NCBI GenBank assembly: GCA_024637145.1
Contig: JAGXFQ010000014.1
Coordinates: 62,001-126,000 of the forward strand
Length of the DNA stretch: 64,000 bases
Reading direction: 5' to 3'
DNA from: Desulfobulbaceae bacterium
GTDB taxonomy: Bacteria; Desulfobacterota; Desulfobulbia; Desulfobulbales; SURF-16
The notes under the pieces are model-generated. The model searched no databases and was not told where the DNA came from. It saw only the letters and a program-made list of their open reading frames with translations. Positions 1 through 9,405 of this stretch are shown piece by piece. The position numbers were made by a program, and so were the translations under genes. Each line of letters opens with the position of its first letter. Position 1 is the first letter of the stretch.

Positions 1-692
1 TTCACCAGCTTGATAATAGGGGCATCCGAGGCGGAAAAATGCTCCGGCCCTGTATCCACTTCATCTGCCTCGATGGCCATATCATCAGCCACTTCCGAGG
101 CCAGGGACCCAAAATCAGAGATGCTGGTCAGATCCTCCTCTTCTTCTTCCTCAAATTCCTCTTTAAGATTGCAGAGCTCGCCATATTCCTCATCAGAAAT
201 ATGATAATATTCCCTGAAGGCGGCAATAATTTCACGTTCGGTGGAAACCCCGATGGCCAGGCCGAGTTTCAACTCAAACTGCAGTTCGTCCACGGCATGC
301 GTGTCGGTGGGCTCGGCCATGGTAATATGCAGGGTCTTATCGATCTTCCGAATGGGGGCCATCATATACTTTCTGGCCAGGTCATAAGGCACCAGATCGA
401 AGACCTTCGGATCGGGAGACTCCTCCTGCAGATTGATAACGGTGAAATTCTGAACCCGGCTGAGAATCTTGCAGACCGTGTCCTCCTCGATATACCCCAG
501 CTTGAGGAGGATGGAGCTGAGCCGACCTCCCTGCTTCTTCTGGATCTCCACCGCCTGCTCAAGCATATTCTTGGTGATTTGCCCCTCTCTCCGCAGGATT
601 TCACCAATCTTCAGCTTTCCGGCCCCGGACTGATCTTTAACAGAGGCAGAAAGGCTGCTCCGGCTGCCTTTATTTGATTTGCTGAAATTCAT
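1..692 (-). CDS. pilB: Type IV pilus/type II secretion ATPase, N-terminal part (truncated by window edge)
   Basis: Cytoplasmic motor ATPase of the PilB/GspE/MshE family, which drives assembly of type IV pili or type II pseudopili. Reading the minus strand from the ATG at 692 gives an open frame to base 1, about 230 residues. It contains the typical N-terminal MshEN/T2SSE_N module: KIGEILRREGQIT near residue 30, then GGRLSSILLKLGYI and a predicted middle lobe ending in AVDELQFELKLGLA. After this comes a very acidic linker with a run of five glutamates. The Walker A/B and zinc motifs would lie beyond the edge, so PilB cannot be separated from GspE. No neighbouring pilus gene is visible on this side. 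Family assignment is from motif and layout. Confidence 0.8.
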   Translation of the reverse strand, partial: MNFSKSNKGSRSSLSASVKDQSGAGKLKIGEILRREGQITKNMLEQAVEIQKKQGGRLSSILLKLGYIEEDTVCKILSRVQNFTVINLQEESPDPKVFDLVPYDLARKYMMAPIRKIDKTLHITMAEPTDTHAVDELQFELKLGLAIGVSTEREIIAAFREYYHISDEEYGELCNLKEEFEEEEEEDLTSISDFGSLASEVADDMAIEADEVDTGPEHFSASDAPIIKLV

Positions 693-805
693 AGATATCC
701 AAGGGGACAACAAGGATGTTTACACGACTCAGAGAAGGAAATACGCAACGAATAAGTCTAAAAGAGGAACTGCTGGCGACGCAAGGTTATTCGCCACTAT
801 ACCAC

Positions 806-846
806 AAAAAAAAGCAGAGCCTGAAAAACGGCTCTGCTTTTTTTGT
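806..846 (-). terminator. Rho-independent terminator after fhs
   Basis: Perfect stem AAAGCAGAGC/GCTCTGCTTT with an A-run on one side and a T-run on the other. It lies 25 bases beyond the fhs stop codon and works in either orientation, so it can also shield fhs from upstream traffic. The rest of 693-870 holds no gene I can support. Confidence 0.85.
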
Positions 847-870
847 CATCTAACTAACCACTTGAATTTA

Positions 871-2634
871 TTAAAAAACACCCTTAACCTTGCCGGTCAG
901 CACATCAACATCAACACGCCGGTAGGCAGGATCTGATGCCGTACCCGGCATGAGGCTGATGGCCCCGGCAACGGGTACTACAAAACCAGCCCCCTTGTAG
1001 GTGAGAATGTCCCGGATGGGCAGGGTCCACCCCTTGGGAGTCCCTTTCAGGGCAGGATTATGGGAGAGAGAGAGATGACTCTTGACCATACAGGTTCCCA
1101 TCTCCTTCATGTCCGGATCAGCCTCAAGACGCTTGAGCTTGGCCTGGGCCTCCGGGGTATAGGAAACGCCATCAGCGCCATACACTTCGCGAGCAATGAG
1201 GTCGATACGCTTCTCCAGCGGATCGGAGAGGTCGTAGAGGAATTTGAAGTCATTGGGCTCTTCACAGGCATCAACAACGGCGTCAGCAAACTCCAGAGCG
1301 CCATCGCCACCATGCTCCCAGTGCCGGGAGAGGGCCACCCGGGCACCAGCGCTCTCGCAGATCCGGCGCACGGCCTTGATCTCATTATCCGTATCGGTAT
1401 AAAAGGCGTTGATACAGACCACAGGGTTGATTCCCGCCTTCTTGACCGTTTCGATGTGGTGGATAAGGTTCTTGCAACCTTCCTCAACCCAGCCGACATT
1501 CTCCTTGCCATACTCTTCAGGCATGGGCTTGCCTGGGACGGGGATGGGGGCGCCGCCGTGACATTTCAGGGCACGAATGGTGGCCACCACCACGGCACAG
1601 TTTGGCTTGTTGCCGGAGAAGCGGCACTTGAGGTTCCAGAATTTCTCGAAACCGATATCAGCACCAAAGCCGGACTCAGTGACGTTATAATCAGCGATCT
1701 TCAGGCCAACCCGGTCAGCGATAACCGAAGACTGGCCGATGGCGATATTAGCAAAAGGACCGGCATGAACCAGAACAGGCTGACCTTCCAGGGTCTGCAT
1801 GATATTGGGGTTCAAGGCCTGGACCATCCAGGCGGTCATGGCGCCGTCCACCTCAAGATCAGCAGTGGTGATGGGCCGATCCTGCCGGTCATAGGCCACC
1901 ACGATCTTGCCGATGCGGGTGCGCATATCAGCCAGGTCATTGGCAATGGCCAAAATGGCCATGATCTCGGAAGAGACGGCAATGGCAAAGGAAGACTGCA
2001 TGGTGAAGCCATCCATCTTGCCGCCGATGCCGATGGTGATGTTGCGCAGGGCCTGGGCACAGAAGTCGATGATCCAGTTGAACTCCACCTTTTTGGGATG
2101 GATATCCAGGCGCTTCAGGTTGCGCTGGGCCAGCTGGGCGTCCGTGTAGTTGGCCTCATGCTGCATCCGGGAAGTCAAGGCCACCATGCCCAGGTTATGG
2201 GCGTTCATGATGGCGTTGATATCACCGGTAAGCCCCAGGGAAAACTCGGTAAGGGGGATACACTGGGCCAGACCGCCACCAGCAGCGGAACCTTTGATAT
2301 TCATGGTGGGTCCGCCGGAGGGCTGGCGAATAGCACCAACAACAGACTTGTTACGCTTGCCCAGACCCTGGACCAGACCCATGGCGCAGGTGGACTTGCC
2401 TTCACCCAGGGGGGTGGGGGTAATGGCGGTGACATCGACATATTTACCATCTGGCTTATTACCGAGGCGAGCCATGATCTTATTGAAGTCAAGCTTGCCC
2501 ACATAGTGGCCGTAAGGCAGAACCTCTTCCTTATCAAGACCGAGCATCTCACCAAGCTCATAGACGGTCTTCATATTTTTCTCAGCATCCTGGGCGATTT
2601 CCCAATCTGCATGCTTTGTAGGATCAAGAGCCAT
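871..2634 (-). CDS. fhs: Formate-tetrahydrofolate ligase
   Basis: Cytoplasmic enzyme that joins formate to tetrahydrofolate using ATP, giving 10-formyl-THF. It is the entry step of the methyl branch of the Wood-Ljungdahl pathway and a C1 donor for purines. The 587-residue protein has the family length and the nucleotide-binding loop [11 protein letters not shown] near residue 65, followed by the conserved [11 protein letters not shown] region. I place the start at the ATG at 2634 (MALDPTK) because GGAGG lies five bases upstream. A start nine codons further upstream (2661) is open but has no ribosome site. The gene stands alone with its own terminator. In sulfate reducers it can serve either oxidative or reductive C1 flow; the sequence does not say which. 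Confidence 0.96.
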   Translation of the reverse strand: MALDPTKHADWEIAQDAEKNMKTVYELGEMLGLDKEEVLPYGHYVGKLDFNKIMARLGNKPDGKYVDVTAITPTPLGEGKSTCAMGLVQGLGKRNKSVVGAIRQPSGGPTMNIKGSAAGGGLAQCIPLTEFSLGLTGDINAIMNAHNLGMVALTSRMQHEANYTDAQLAQRNLKRLDIHPKKVEFNWIIDFCAQALRNITIGIGGKMDGFTMQSSFAIAVSSEIMAILAIANDLADMRTRIGKIVVAYDRQDRPITTADLEVDGAMTAWMVQALNPNIMQTLEGQPVLVHAGPFANIAIGQSSVIADRVGLKIADYNVTESGFGADIGFEKFWNLKCRFSGNKPNCAVVVATIRALKCHGGAPIPVPGKPMPEEYGKENVGWVEEGCKNLIHHIETVKKAGINPVVCINAFYTDTDNEIKAVRRICESAGARVALSRHWEHGGDGALEFADAVVDACEEPNDFKFLYDLSDPLEKRIDLIAREVYGADGVSYTPEAQAKLKRLEADPDMKEMGTCMVKSHLSLSHNPALKGTPKGWTLPIRDILTYKGAGFVVPVAGAISLMPGTASDPAYRRVDVDVLTGKVKGVF

Positions 2635-2832
2635 TTTTTCCTCCATAAAAAGTTTCACCACGACAAGGTATAGATCTCGCCATGAGCTTAAAAAAATAAG
2701 CGGTCGTTAATACAACCACTCAAATTAACGTTGTAAGTGAACCCTGATAGAATTTGGCAGAGCTTAGTGTAATTACCCTAGTTTTTTCAATAAGACAATC
2801 CGCAGAACTACTTATTTTCGCCAAGACATGGA

Positions 2833-2864
2833 AAAGCTCCGCCAGGTAAACAAGGCGGAGCTTT
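2833..2864 (-). terminator. Hairpin after thyX, probable terminator
   Basis: Stem AAAGCTCCGCC/GGCGGAGCTTT around a ten-base loop, 40 bases beyond the thyX stop. The T-run after the stem on the minus strand is short (TTTTCC), so termination strength is uncertain. The remainder of 2635-2903 is AT-rich leader for fhs with no gene seen. Confidence 0.65.
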
Positions 2865-2903
2865 CAAGAAAAAGGCTGGACTGTAACAAGGAGTCTCGTT
2901 GTT

Positions 2904-3866
2904 TCAGCTGCTCTGCGCGGCAAGCAAGGGCTCAAAGACCCCGGGGAATTGCTCGCCAAAATCACGCAGCAGCGGGGTCATCACTTCCCGCATGGAGGGA
3001 TCCGCCCCCTTGGCCACCCGCAGTTTAAACATATGGACCCACTGCATGAGATTGGCGTAGACGATGAGTTCTGTTTTGCAGGAGTTGGGCAAAACGGTCC
3101 GGGCCGCCTGGGCAGTGGAGCTCTCCAGGAGTTGGAGATAGATCTTTTCGGTCTCCGCCATGGCCTGGGACCAGAGGCGGTACTCTTCACCCTCCTCATC
3201 TTCATAAAAAAGAGGCTTTATAAAGGTAACCTGATTGCCGAACTTCTCGCTATCATAGCGGCAGTAGCGCTGGCTCTCCTGCAGGAAACTGCAGGGCCGA
3301 TGCCGCACCATCTCATGGGTTACCGCCCTGTTGACAATAAATTTCACCGCCAGATAACGATGGCGGGCCAAAAGATGGGCCGGCAGATTTTCCACCTCGG
3401 AGAGGTAGAGCTTCTTGACCATCACCCCGCTCTGGGGCACAATGCCCCGCGCCGGAGTAATATCCTCAAAAAAGAGGGGATGTCTTGCCAACAGAAAGGC
3501 CGTGATGGCCTTGACGATTTTCAGGTTGGCATGCTCCAGATAGAGTTCCCGAAAGGCCCGCACCGAGGCAGTGATCAGCAGGATGTTTTTCTCCAGGATA
3601 TCAACATTCAGGTACCTGGGCATTGCCTTGAAAAGCTGGGTGGCAACCGATTCCTTGTCAACGATTACCTCCAGGGTAACAACAGCCATCTCCGCTACGG
3701 AGTTATGGCCATGCCTCAAGATGTTTCTGATGAAAATGGGCGCCGATGCCTCACTGATCTTGTCTTCACTCTTGTAGCACAGGCGGCCACAGGCCTCAAT
3801 ACGCATGGCAAGACTCTGCCTGTCAAGATCGTTTAAAATCTCATAGGATGGTGGGATAACTATCAT
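2904..3866 (-). CDS. thyX: Flavin-dependent thymidylate synthase
   Basis: Makes dTMP from dUMP with methylene-THF as carbon donor and FAD/NAD(P)H as reductant. It replaces ThyA in many anaerobes. The 320-residue protein carries the ThyX signature RHRPCSFLQES near residue 190, fitting RHRx7S, followed by QRYCRY. The conserved HNSVAEMA segment lies near residue 53. The protein is longer than the common 220-250-residue ThyX, with an insertion around residues 95-160 as in some delta-type proteobacteria. It follows the nifU-nifS pair at 75 bases on the same strand and may be cotranscribed, though with no obvious functional link. Confidence 0.93.
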   Translation of the reverse strand: MIVIPPSYEILNDLDRQSLAMRIEACGRLCYKSEDKISEASAPIFIRNILRHGHNSVAEMAVVTLEVIVDKESVATQLFKAMPRYLNVDILEKNILLITASVRAFRELYLEHANLKIVKAITAFLLARHPLFFEDITPARGIVPQSGVMVKKLYLSEVENLPAHLLARHRYLAVKFIVNRAVTHEMVRHRPCSFLQESQRYCRYDSEKFGNQVTFIKPLFYEDEEGEEYRLWSQAMAETEKIYLQLLESSTAQAARTVLPNSCKTELIVYANLMQWVHMFKLRVAKGADPSMREVMTPLLRDFGEQFPGVFEPLLAAQSS

Positions 3867-3941
3867 TTCTGTCCAGGATGTCGGGAATTAGGGGAATAAT
3901 AAAGGAGACGAAGAATGCTCATCTCTCCTTCAGCCTTGGTT

Positions 3942-5162
3942 TTATTTCTGGCAGCTGCAGCTGCCACAGGAGCCGCCGCCGGCTATTTTAGCACGATCCT
4001 CCCAAAAGGGAGACATCTGGCGCAGATCAGCAATAATGGGGGGTAATTTCTCCAGGACATAATCCACCTCATCCTCCGTATTATAGACACTCAGACTGAA
4101 ACGAATGGAGCCGTGGGCCGCGGTAAAGGGCACCCCCATGGCCCGCAGGACATGGGACGGCTCCAGGGATCCTGAAGTGCAGGCCGATCCGGATGAGGCG
4201 CAGATGCCGAAGCGATCCAGGTGGAGGAGGATGGCTTCCCCCTCCACATACTCGAAGCTGATATTGGCGGTATTGGGCAGGCGCTCGGTCTTATGACCGT
4301 TGCGCATGGCATTGGGTATTGTAGCCAGCAGCCCTTGCTCCAGCTTGTCGCGCAGCAGGCGCACAGTGCTGTTTTCCTTTTGCATGTAGTGGCCGGCCAG
4401 GACACAGGCCTTGCCCAGGCCGATAATGGAGGTAACATTTTCGGTACCGCCCCGCCGCCCCTGCTCCTGATGGCCGCCAATAAGAAACGGAGCAAAGGGT
4501 GTGCCCTTCCTGACATAGAGGACACCTGTCCCTTTGGGGGCGTGGAGTTTATGACCGGAGATGGAGAGAAAGTCCATCGCCAACTTCTTGACGTCAATGG
4601 GAATCTTGCCCACGGCCTGCACGGCATCGGTGTGAAAGAGGATACCCCGCTCCCGGGCAATGGCTGCCATTTCCGCAATGGGGAAAAGAACCCCGGTCTC
4701 ATTATTGGCCCACATCATACTGACCACAGCAGTGTCGTCACTGAGACTCTCACGGTACTGCTCCATATCGAGCATACCCTCTTCATCCACGGGCAGCTGG
4801 GTCACCTTGTGCTTATGGCCGGTGAGATTATCCAGATTCTCGCAGAGGTTCTTGACGGCAGGATGCTCCACCCGGCTGATGACGACATGGCGTTTTTCAG
4901 GCTTTGATTGCAGGGCGGAAAAAATGGCAGTGGAGTCACTCTCCGTGCCGCAACTGGTAAAGATGATTTCTTCAGGCTCGGCATTAATCAGCCTGGCCAC
5001 CCGCAGCCGGGCCTCCTCAACCACCTGGCCAACCTGGCCGCCAAAGCTGTGCATACTGGAGGGATTGCCGTAGAGCTCACAGAAATAAGGCCTCATCTCC
5101 TCGAAGACCTCGGGCGCCACCATGGTGGTGGCATTATTATCCATGTAGATTGTTTTGCTCAT
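3942..5162 (-). CDS. nifS: Cysteine desulfurase, NifS type
   Basis: PLP enzyme that takes sulfur from cysteine and passes it as a persulfide to the NifU scaffold for Fe-S cluster assembly. The 406-residue protein has the PLP lysine in SGHKLHAPKGTG near residue 205 and the mobile catalytic cysteine in SSGSACTSG near residue 328. The start overlaps the nifU stop (TAATG), so the two are translationally coupled. Oddity: the C-terminus ends in a glycine/cysteine-rich tail, GGGSCGSCSCQK, with three closely spaced cysteines not needed for the family reaction. It could be a metal or sulfur relay site. In an anaerobe without an isc operon nearby, this pair is probably the housekeeping Fe-S system rather than nitrogenase-specific. 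Confidence 0.95.
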   Translation of the reverse strand: MSKTIYMDNNATTMVAPEVFEEMRPYFCELYGNPSSMHSFGGQVGQVVEEARLRVARLINAEPEEIIFTSCGTESDSTAIFSALQSKPEKRHVVISRVEHPAVKNLCENLDNLTGHKHKVTQLPVDEEGMLDMEQYRESLSDDTAVVSMMWANNETGVLFPIAEMAAIARERGILFHTDAVQAVGKIPIDVKKLAMDFLSISGHKLHAPKGTGVLYVRKGTPFAPFLIGGHQEQGRRGGTENVTSIIGLGKACVLAGHYMQKENSTVRLLRDKLEQGLLATIPNAMRNGHKTERLPNTANISFEYVEGEAILLHLDRFGICASSGSACTSGSLEPSHVLRAMGVPFTAAHGSIRFSLSVYNTEDEVDYVLEKLPPIIADLRQMSPFWEDRAKIAGGGSCGSCSCQK

Positions 5163-5998
5163 TATTTCCCCTCCTCAACGACCAGGGTGTCCAAGACCTG
5201 TTCACGAAGTTTCTTTTCCACATATTCCTTCAGGGTGGTTTGCGACTTGGCACAGCTGCTGCACGAGCCGCGCAGAGAAACAATGACAAAATTACCATCC
5301 ACATCAATGAGCTCAATATCGCCGCCATCCTTTTTCAGGGCGGGCCGGATCTCACGCTCCAGGACCTCTTCGATCTTCTTGATCTTCTGGATGGTGGTCA
5401 TGCGCTTGGGGCCGCTCATGGGTATGGGCTGGGGCGCCTTCTCCTCTCGGGCCTCATAGATGAGAACCTTGAGACGATCGTGACATTTGCCGCAGCCGCC
5501 CCCCGCCTTGGTGAAGTTGGTGACATCCTCCACGGTGTGCAGGTCGTTCTCCAAAATGGCCCGCTTGACCTCGATATCGGTGACACCGAAACACTCGCAC
5601 ACCACCTCGCCCTCGGCCATGGGCAGGGCCACGCCGCGGTAATCGGCAATGGCGGCCTCCAGGGCCTCCCGGCCCAGCACCGAACAATGCATTTTTTCTT
5701 TGGGCAGGCCGCCCAGGAACTGGGCAATATCCTCATTGGTGATCTCCAAGGCCTCTTCCAGGGTCCGGCCGATGAGCATGATGGTCAGGGCTGAGGAGGC
5801 GGCAATGGCACTGGCACAACCGAAGGTCTTGAACTTGGCATCGGCAATACGGCCGTCCTCACCCAATTTGAAACTTAATTTCAAGGCATCGCCACAGGAG
5901 AGCGAGCCAACCTCCCCTACCCCGTCGGCATCGGCAATTTCTCCGACATTGCGAGGATTAAGGAAATGCTCCTTAACCTTATCTGTATATTCCCACAT
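5162..5998 (-). CDS. nifU: NifU, three-domain Fe-S cluster scaffold
   Basis: Scaffold on which Fe-S clusters are built with sulfur from NifS. Three domains are visible in 278 residues. First is an IscU-like domain with cysteines in GSLSCGD, KTFGCAS and MHCSVLG. Second is a central [2Fe-2S] BFD-like domain with CECF and GGGCGKCHD. Third is a C-terminal Nfu domain with GSCSSCAKS. The start is placed at ATG 5998 (MWEYTDKVKEHF), which is where family members begin. An upstream GTG at 6034 is open but would add 12 atypical residues. A TTGACA/TAGAAG promoter lies 123 bases upstream and the stop overlaps the nifS start. Confidence 0.95.
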   Translation of the reverse strand: MWEYTDKVKEHFLNPRNVGEIADADGVGEVGSLSCGDALKLSFKLGEDGRIADAKFKTFGCASAIAASSALTIMLIGRTLEEALEITNEDIAQFLGGLPKEKMHCSVLGREALEAAIADYRGVALPMAEGEVVCECFGVTDIEVKRAILENDLHTVEDVTNFTKAGGGCGKCHDRLKVLIYEAREEKAPQPIPMSGPKRMTTIQKIKKIEEVLEREIRPALKKDGGDIELIDVDGNFVIVSLRGSCSSCAKSQTTLKEYVEKKLREQVLDTLVVEEGK

Positions 5999-6120
5999 GG
6001 TGGTAAATTCTCCATTGTCTGCCAGGGAAACCACCCTGAGCGGGCAGGTCCCTGCGTATTGAAACCCCAGCCGGAAGGCCTGAAAAAAGGGGTGTATTCC
6101 AAAAAACTTTTAAATAGACT

Positions 6121-6149
6121 CTTCTAACAATGGTTCCCGAGGCTGTCAA
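6121..6149 (-). promoter_or_regulatory. Sigma-70-type promoter for nifU-nifS
   Basis: On the minus strand TTGACA (6149-6144) is followed after exactly 17 bases by TAGAAG (6126-6121), four of six matches to the -10 consensus. It sits in the short gap after uvrC, so nifUS need not depend on uvrC transcription. Found by eye; no IscR-like box was recognised. Confidence 0.6.
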
Positions 6150-6159
6150 TTAATGTTTG

Positions 6160-8016
6160 CTATGGCCTTATCGTGCCCAGGCCGTGCAGGGCCTGAAAGA
6201 TGGTGCGGGCCAGCTCTTCACCAATGGTGTCGCAGGCGCACAGCTCCTCCAGGGTGGCTTTTTTAACCCCTTTGACGCTGCCGAAATGGCGGAGCAATTT
6301 CTGCCTCCTGGTCGGGCCGATTCCGGCGATATGGTCCAGCTCGGAAGTAAGGGTTCTTTTATTACGCAACCGCCGGTGCAGGGTCACGCCATAGCGGTGC
6401 GATTCATCACGAATACGCATCAAAAAGAGCAGCAGCAGCGAGTGACGGGGCAAGTGATACGGATTTTTCCGGCCGGGCCGATACAGCTTTTCGCCCTCCC
6501 CCTGCCGACCCTTGGCAATACCCAGGAGGTCAACCTCCTCAAAAAGAGCCAACTCTTTGAAAACATGCACCCCTATATTGAGTTGCCCCTTGCCGCCATC
6601 AACAATAAAGAGATCGGGCAAGGCAGGCTTCTTTTCCGGGGCAAAGCGGCGGCGCAGGACCTCGTCCATCATGGCATAATCATCAGGGCCTGCAATGGTG
6701 CGAATCTTATAATGACGATACCGTGACGGAGCCTTACGGCCATCGACAAAAGAGACCAGGGAGCCCACCGCCTCCTTGCCGCTGGTATTGGAGATATCCA
6801 GGCACTCAATATAATGAGGCATTTTTGAGAGGTTGAGCATGTCCTTAAGCTGACGGGCCATGACCTGCCACGATCTCTGTTGCTTCTCCTTATCGCTGAA
6901 AACCTGGGCGGCATTGTCGTTGGCCATGGTAACCAGGCGGCGCAAATCCCCTTTTTGCGGAATGCGCATGGCGACCTTGCCCCCTTTCTGCTCAGCAAGA
7001 TATGCCGCAAAAAAGGCTTCTTCTCCTGTAGACCAGGGCAGCAAGATCACCCTGGGGATGAAGATTTCCTCACTGTAAAAGCGGCGCAGGGCCTCAGCCA
7101 GAACATCATGGTCATCACCGACGGGTTCGGCAATAAAAAAGGATTGATGCCCCTCCACCCTGCCGCCCCGCACCGTAATCACGGAAATGGCCAGGGACCC
7201 GGCTTGCCGGTGGGCACCAAAGACGTCAAATTCATGGTCATGGCTGGCCACCATGACCTGTTTCTCCAAGGTCTTTTCCAGGGCCAGCATCTGGTCGCGA
7301 TAAAGGGCCGCCTCCTCAAAGGCCTGGACAGCGGCAGCCGCCGCCATCTTCTGGCGTAAGGCCTGGGCAAGCTCTCTATCTTTGCCCTCCAGGATCATGA
7401 TAACATGATCCACTGCCTGTTGATATTTCTGGGGATTACTCCCTTGCAGACAGGGGGCCAGGCAATTTCCCATCTGGCCGTTGAGACATGGCCGCTGCCG
7501 CTCCTTCACAGCTTTACAGCGCCGCAAGGGGAAGAGATTCCCCAGGAGCTTAAGGGTGGCCCACATGGAGGCCGCTGAGGCGTAGGGCCCAAAATAACGG
7601 GCCCCATCCTTCAGCTTTTTCCGCGTCATCACGACCCTGGGCCATTTATCCTGGACCGTCACCTTGATCAGGGGATAATTTTTATCATCACGGAGAATAA
7701 CGTTATACTTAGGCCTATGCTTTTTTATGAGCGAGGCCTCAAGAATCAGGGCCTCTTTCTCTGAGGCGGTGATAATGGTGCCCACAGAGCAGATCTGACT
7801 CACCATGGCCCTGGTTTTGTTATGGGCCACGGCCTGGAGCTGGGCATAGGAGGTCAGTCGTTTGCGCAGGTTCCGGGCCTTGCCGATATAAATGACCAGC
7901 TGGCGCCGGTCTTTCATGATGTAGACCCCGGGCCCTGACGATGCCTCCTGCAAAAAGGTCGCGGTAAGGACGGGATGCCTCTCTGTTGATTTTTCAGCCA
8001 TGGTGTCAGCAAGCAT
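6160..8016 (-). CDS. uvrC: Excinuclease ABC subunit C
   Basis: Nuclease of nucleotide excision repair that cuts on both sides of a lesion marked by UvrAB. The 618-residue protein opens with a GIY-YIG nuclease domain (GVYIMKD to IYIGKARNLRKRL near residues 30-52). A UvrB-binding UVR segment follows near residue 205. Next is the UvrC RNaseH-like domain with ECLDISNTSG and LFIVDGGKGQL, and last a helix-hairpin-helix pair (GIGPTRRQKLLRHFGS). Length and order are standard. A second ATG five codons in (8001) is an equally possible start; neither has a clear ribosome site. Confidence 0.95.
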   Translation of the reverse strand: MLADTMAEKSTERHPVLTATFLQEASSGPGVYIMKDRRQLVIYIGKARNLRKRLTSYAQLQAVAHNKTRAMVSQICSVGTIITASEKEALILEASLIKKHRPKYNVILRDDKNYPLIKVTVQDKWPRVVMTRKKLKDGARYFGPYASAASMWATLKLLGNLFPLRRCKAVKERQRPCLNGQMGNCLAPCLQGSNPQKYQQAVDHVIMILEGKDRELAQALRQKMAAAAAVQAFEEAALYRDQMLALEKTLEKQVMVASHDHEFDVFGAHRQAGSLAISVITVRGGRVEGHQSFFIAEPVGDDHDVLAEALRRFYSEEIFIPRVILLPWSTGEEAFFAAYLAEQKGGKVAMRIPQKGDLRRLVTMANDNAAQVFSDKEKQQRSWQVMARQLKDMLNLSKMPHYIECLDISNTSGKEAVGSLVSFVDGRKAPSRYRHYKIRTIAGPDDYAMMDEVLRRRFAPEKKPALPDLFIVDGGKGQLNIGVHVFKELALFEEVDLLGIAKGRQGEGEKLYRPGRKNPYHLPRHSLLLLFLMRIRDESHRYGVTLHRRLRNKRTLTSELDHIAGIGPTRRQKLLRHFGSVKGVKKATLEELCACDTIGEELARTIFQALHGLGTIRP

Positions 8017-8086
8017 ACGATGATGGTTACAAAGAAAAAGAAAAATTTTTCTTTTGCCTGATTTAAGTCAATTCCCCCTTCCTTAG

Positions 8087-8466
8087 CAAAGGATAGAAGA
8101 AAAAAGTGCCTTTTTTTTAAACCCCCAGCGTGCAGGCATACAAGCAGACACAAGGCGCCAGACATACCAGATCATCCCGGGTCCACGGCTGGGGCTGGTC
8201 ACCCCGGAAATGCTCGCCAATATTGCCAGGCTGGCGCTGAAGTATAACATACCTCTGCTGAAAATCACCTCCGGCCCAGGCCTCTTCCTTTGTCGGCCTG
8301 GATCCTGCCGACCTCGGCGACAGCCCCCCTGAACCGGCAAGAGGCCCGCCCCAAAGAGCGGGCTGCCCGCTTCATGGAACGCACCACACTCCAGGATTTC
8401 AAGGAGGCAGTGCGAGGCGCCACTATGGATCCTGAACCCGGGCCGCCGGAGCAACAAAGCAGAAGA
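8087..8466 (+). pseudogene. Degraded nitrite/sulfite reductase-like gene fragment
   Basis: Plus-strand frames, read with one or more frameshifts, give a run typical of the ferredoxin-like half-domain of sirohaem nitrite/sulfite reductases. The run is PGPRLGLVTPEMLANIARLA followed by LKYNIPLLKITSG. A shifted frame then reads VGLDPADLGD, the usual continuation of the family's QRLALVGL segment. A third stretch reads RAARFMERTTLQDFKEAV, like the end of the same domain. No single frame covers it, the N-terminus has no start, and the Cys cluster half is missing. I read it as a decayed remnant, possibly with an internal deletion. Family call is from remembered motif similarity only. Confidence 0.55.
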
Positions 8467-8490
8467 GAGGATCCGCACCTGCCAAAACAT

Positions 8491-8533
8491 AAAAAAAAGG
8501 GCAATGGTGAATCATCACCATTGCCCTTTTTTT
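8491..8533 (-). terminator. Bidirectional terminator after the molybdoenzyme operon
   Basis: Long perfect stem AAAAGGGCAATGGTGA/TCACCATTGCCCTTTT with a tiny loop, A-run on the left and T-run on the right. It lies 23 bases past the stop of the ferredoxin-subunit gene. Confidence 0.88.
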
Positions 8534-8555
8534 ATCAAGAATCTATGAGAGAAGA

Positions 8556-9359
8556 TTATTCCTTATCTTCCTTCATTCCTTTCATGGCGACGGCGCCAAC
8601 AAGTCCCAGCATGCCAAGTTTTTTGGCCTTATTGAAACCAGGCTTCATTTTAGCCATCAAGATCCGGCGCATATTGGCCTCCGGCATCACCTGGGGAGTT
8701 GAGGTGGCGGTGAGCAGAGCCATATCGCGTTTATTGCCGTAATAAAGGCCGTTAGAGCCGATATTTACATTAACGGAAGAAAGACTCTTGGCCCCCATTT
8801 TCTTGTATCTGGAGACCTCGGAATTGGGATCATCCAGATCGCCGAAGATACGGGCCCGGGCCAGACAGGTCTGGACACAGGCAGGCTCAAGTCCCATCTC
8901 AACACGGGGCATGCAGTAGGTACACTTATCAGCAGTACCCTCACTGCCCAGCTCCTCATTGATCTGATTCTCGTTTACATAGCGGGCATTATAGGGACAG
9001 GCGTCAGCGCAGGCCCCGCAACCCAGACAGCGCTCCTTATCAATCTGCACCGTGCCGTTGAAGGGATCTTTATAGGTAGCAGCCACTTCCAGGGTCTTGG
9101 TCTTGCCGCTTTTTTTGTCCGTAAAGGTCTTCTGAATAATATCAGCAGGACAGACAGGGACACAGGCCGGCTCATTACAGTGATTGCAGAGACCGGGATA
9201 ATAGGTGGAAGCCAGACCATGGGGGGTGTTGTCCGGGCCCAGACGATGCACCCAGTTTCTGTCCTTGTCAGCCGGCACTTCCCACTCGGCCTTACAGGCG
9301 ATGGTGCAGGCATGACAGCCAACACACTTCTTTATATCAATAACCATTCCGTATTGCAT
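8556..9359 (-). CDS. Molybdoenzyme electron-transfer subunit with four [4Fe-4S] clusters
   Basis: DmsB/PsrB/PhsB-type ferredoxin subunit that passes electrons to or from the catalytic subunit encoded just upstream. Sixteen cysteines fall in four groups in 267 residues: CVGCHACTIAC, CNHCNEPACVPVC, CLGCGACADAC, and CTYC paired with CVQTC. There is no signal peptide, so it presumably rides out with the Tat-exported partner. Residues after about 190 form a tail not needed for cluster binding, ending in a glycine/alanine-rich helix (KKLGMLGLVGAVAMKG) and a charged end. Downstream is a terminator, so no NrfD/DmsC-type quinone-binding membrane subunit belongs to this operon. How the complex docks to the membrane is therefore open. 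Confidence 0.9.
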   Translation of the reverse strand: MQYGMVIDIKKCVGCHACTIACKAEWEVPADKDRNWVHRLGPDNTPHGLASTYYPGLCNHCNEPACVPVCPADIIQKTFTDKKSGKTKTLEVAATYKDPFNGTVQIDKERCLGCGACADACPYNARYVNENQINEELGSEGTADKCTYCMPRVEMGLEPACVQTCLARARIFGDLDDPNSEVSRYKKMGAKSLSSVNVNIGSNGLYYGNKRDMALLTATSTPQVMPEANMRRILMAKMKPGFNKAKKLGMLGLVGAVAMKGMKEDKE

Positions 9360-9405
9360 AACGGTATATCCTCCTTAATAGAGTATCTCGTAGGCTTATA
9401 AAATC

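Noticed and set aside
39-677. 212-codon plus-strand frame at the left edge
   Set aside because: Opposite strand reads as a clear PilB/GspE N-terminal domain, which continues off the edge.
1060-2673. 537-codon plus-strand frame over fhs
   Set aside because: Mirror frame of a confident enzyme gene; low-complexity His/Gly/Leu composition and no ribosome site.
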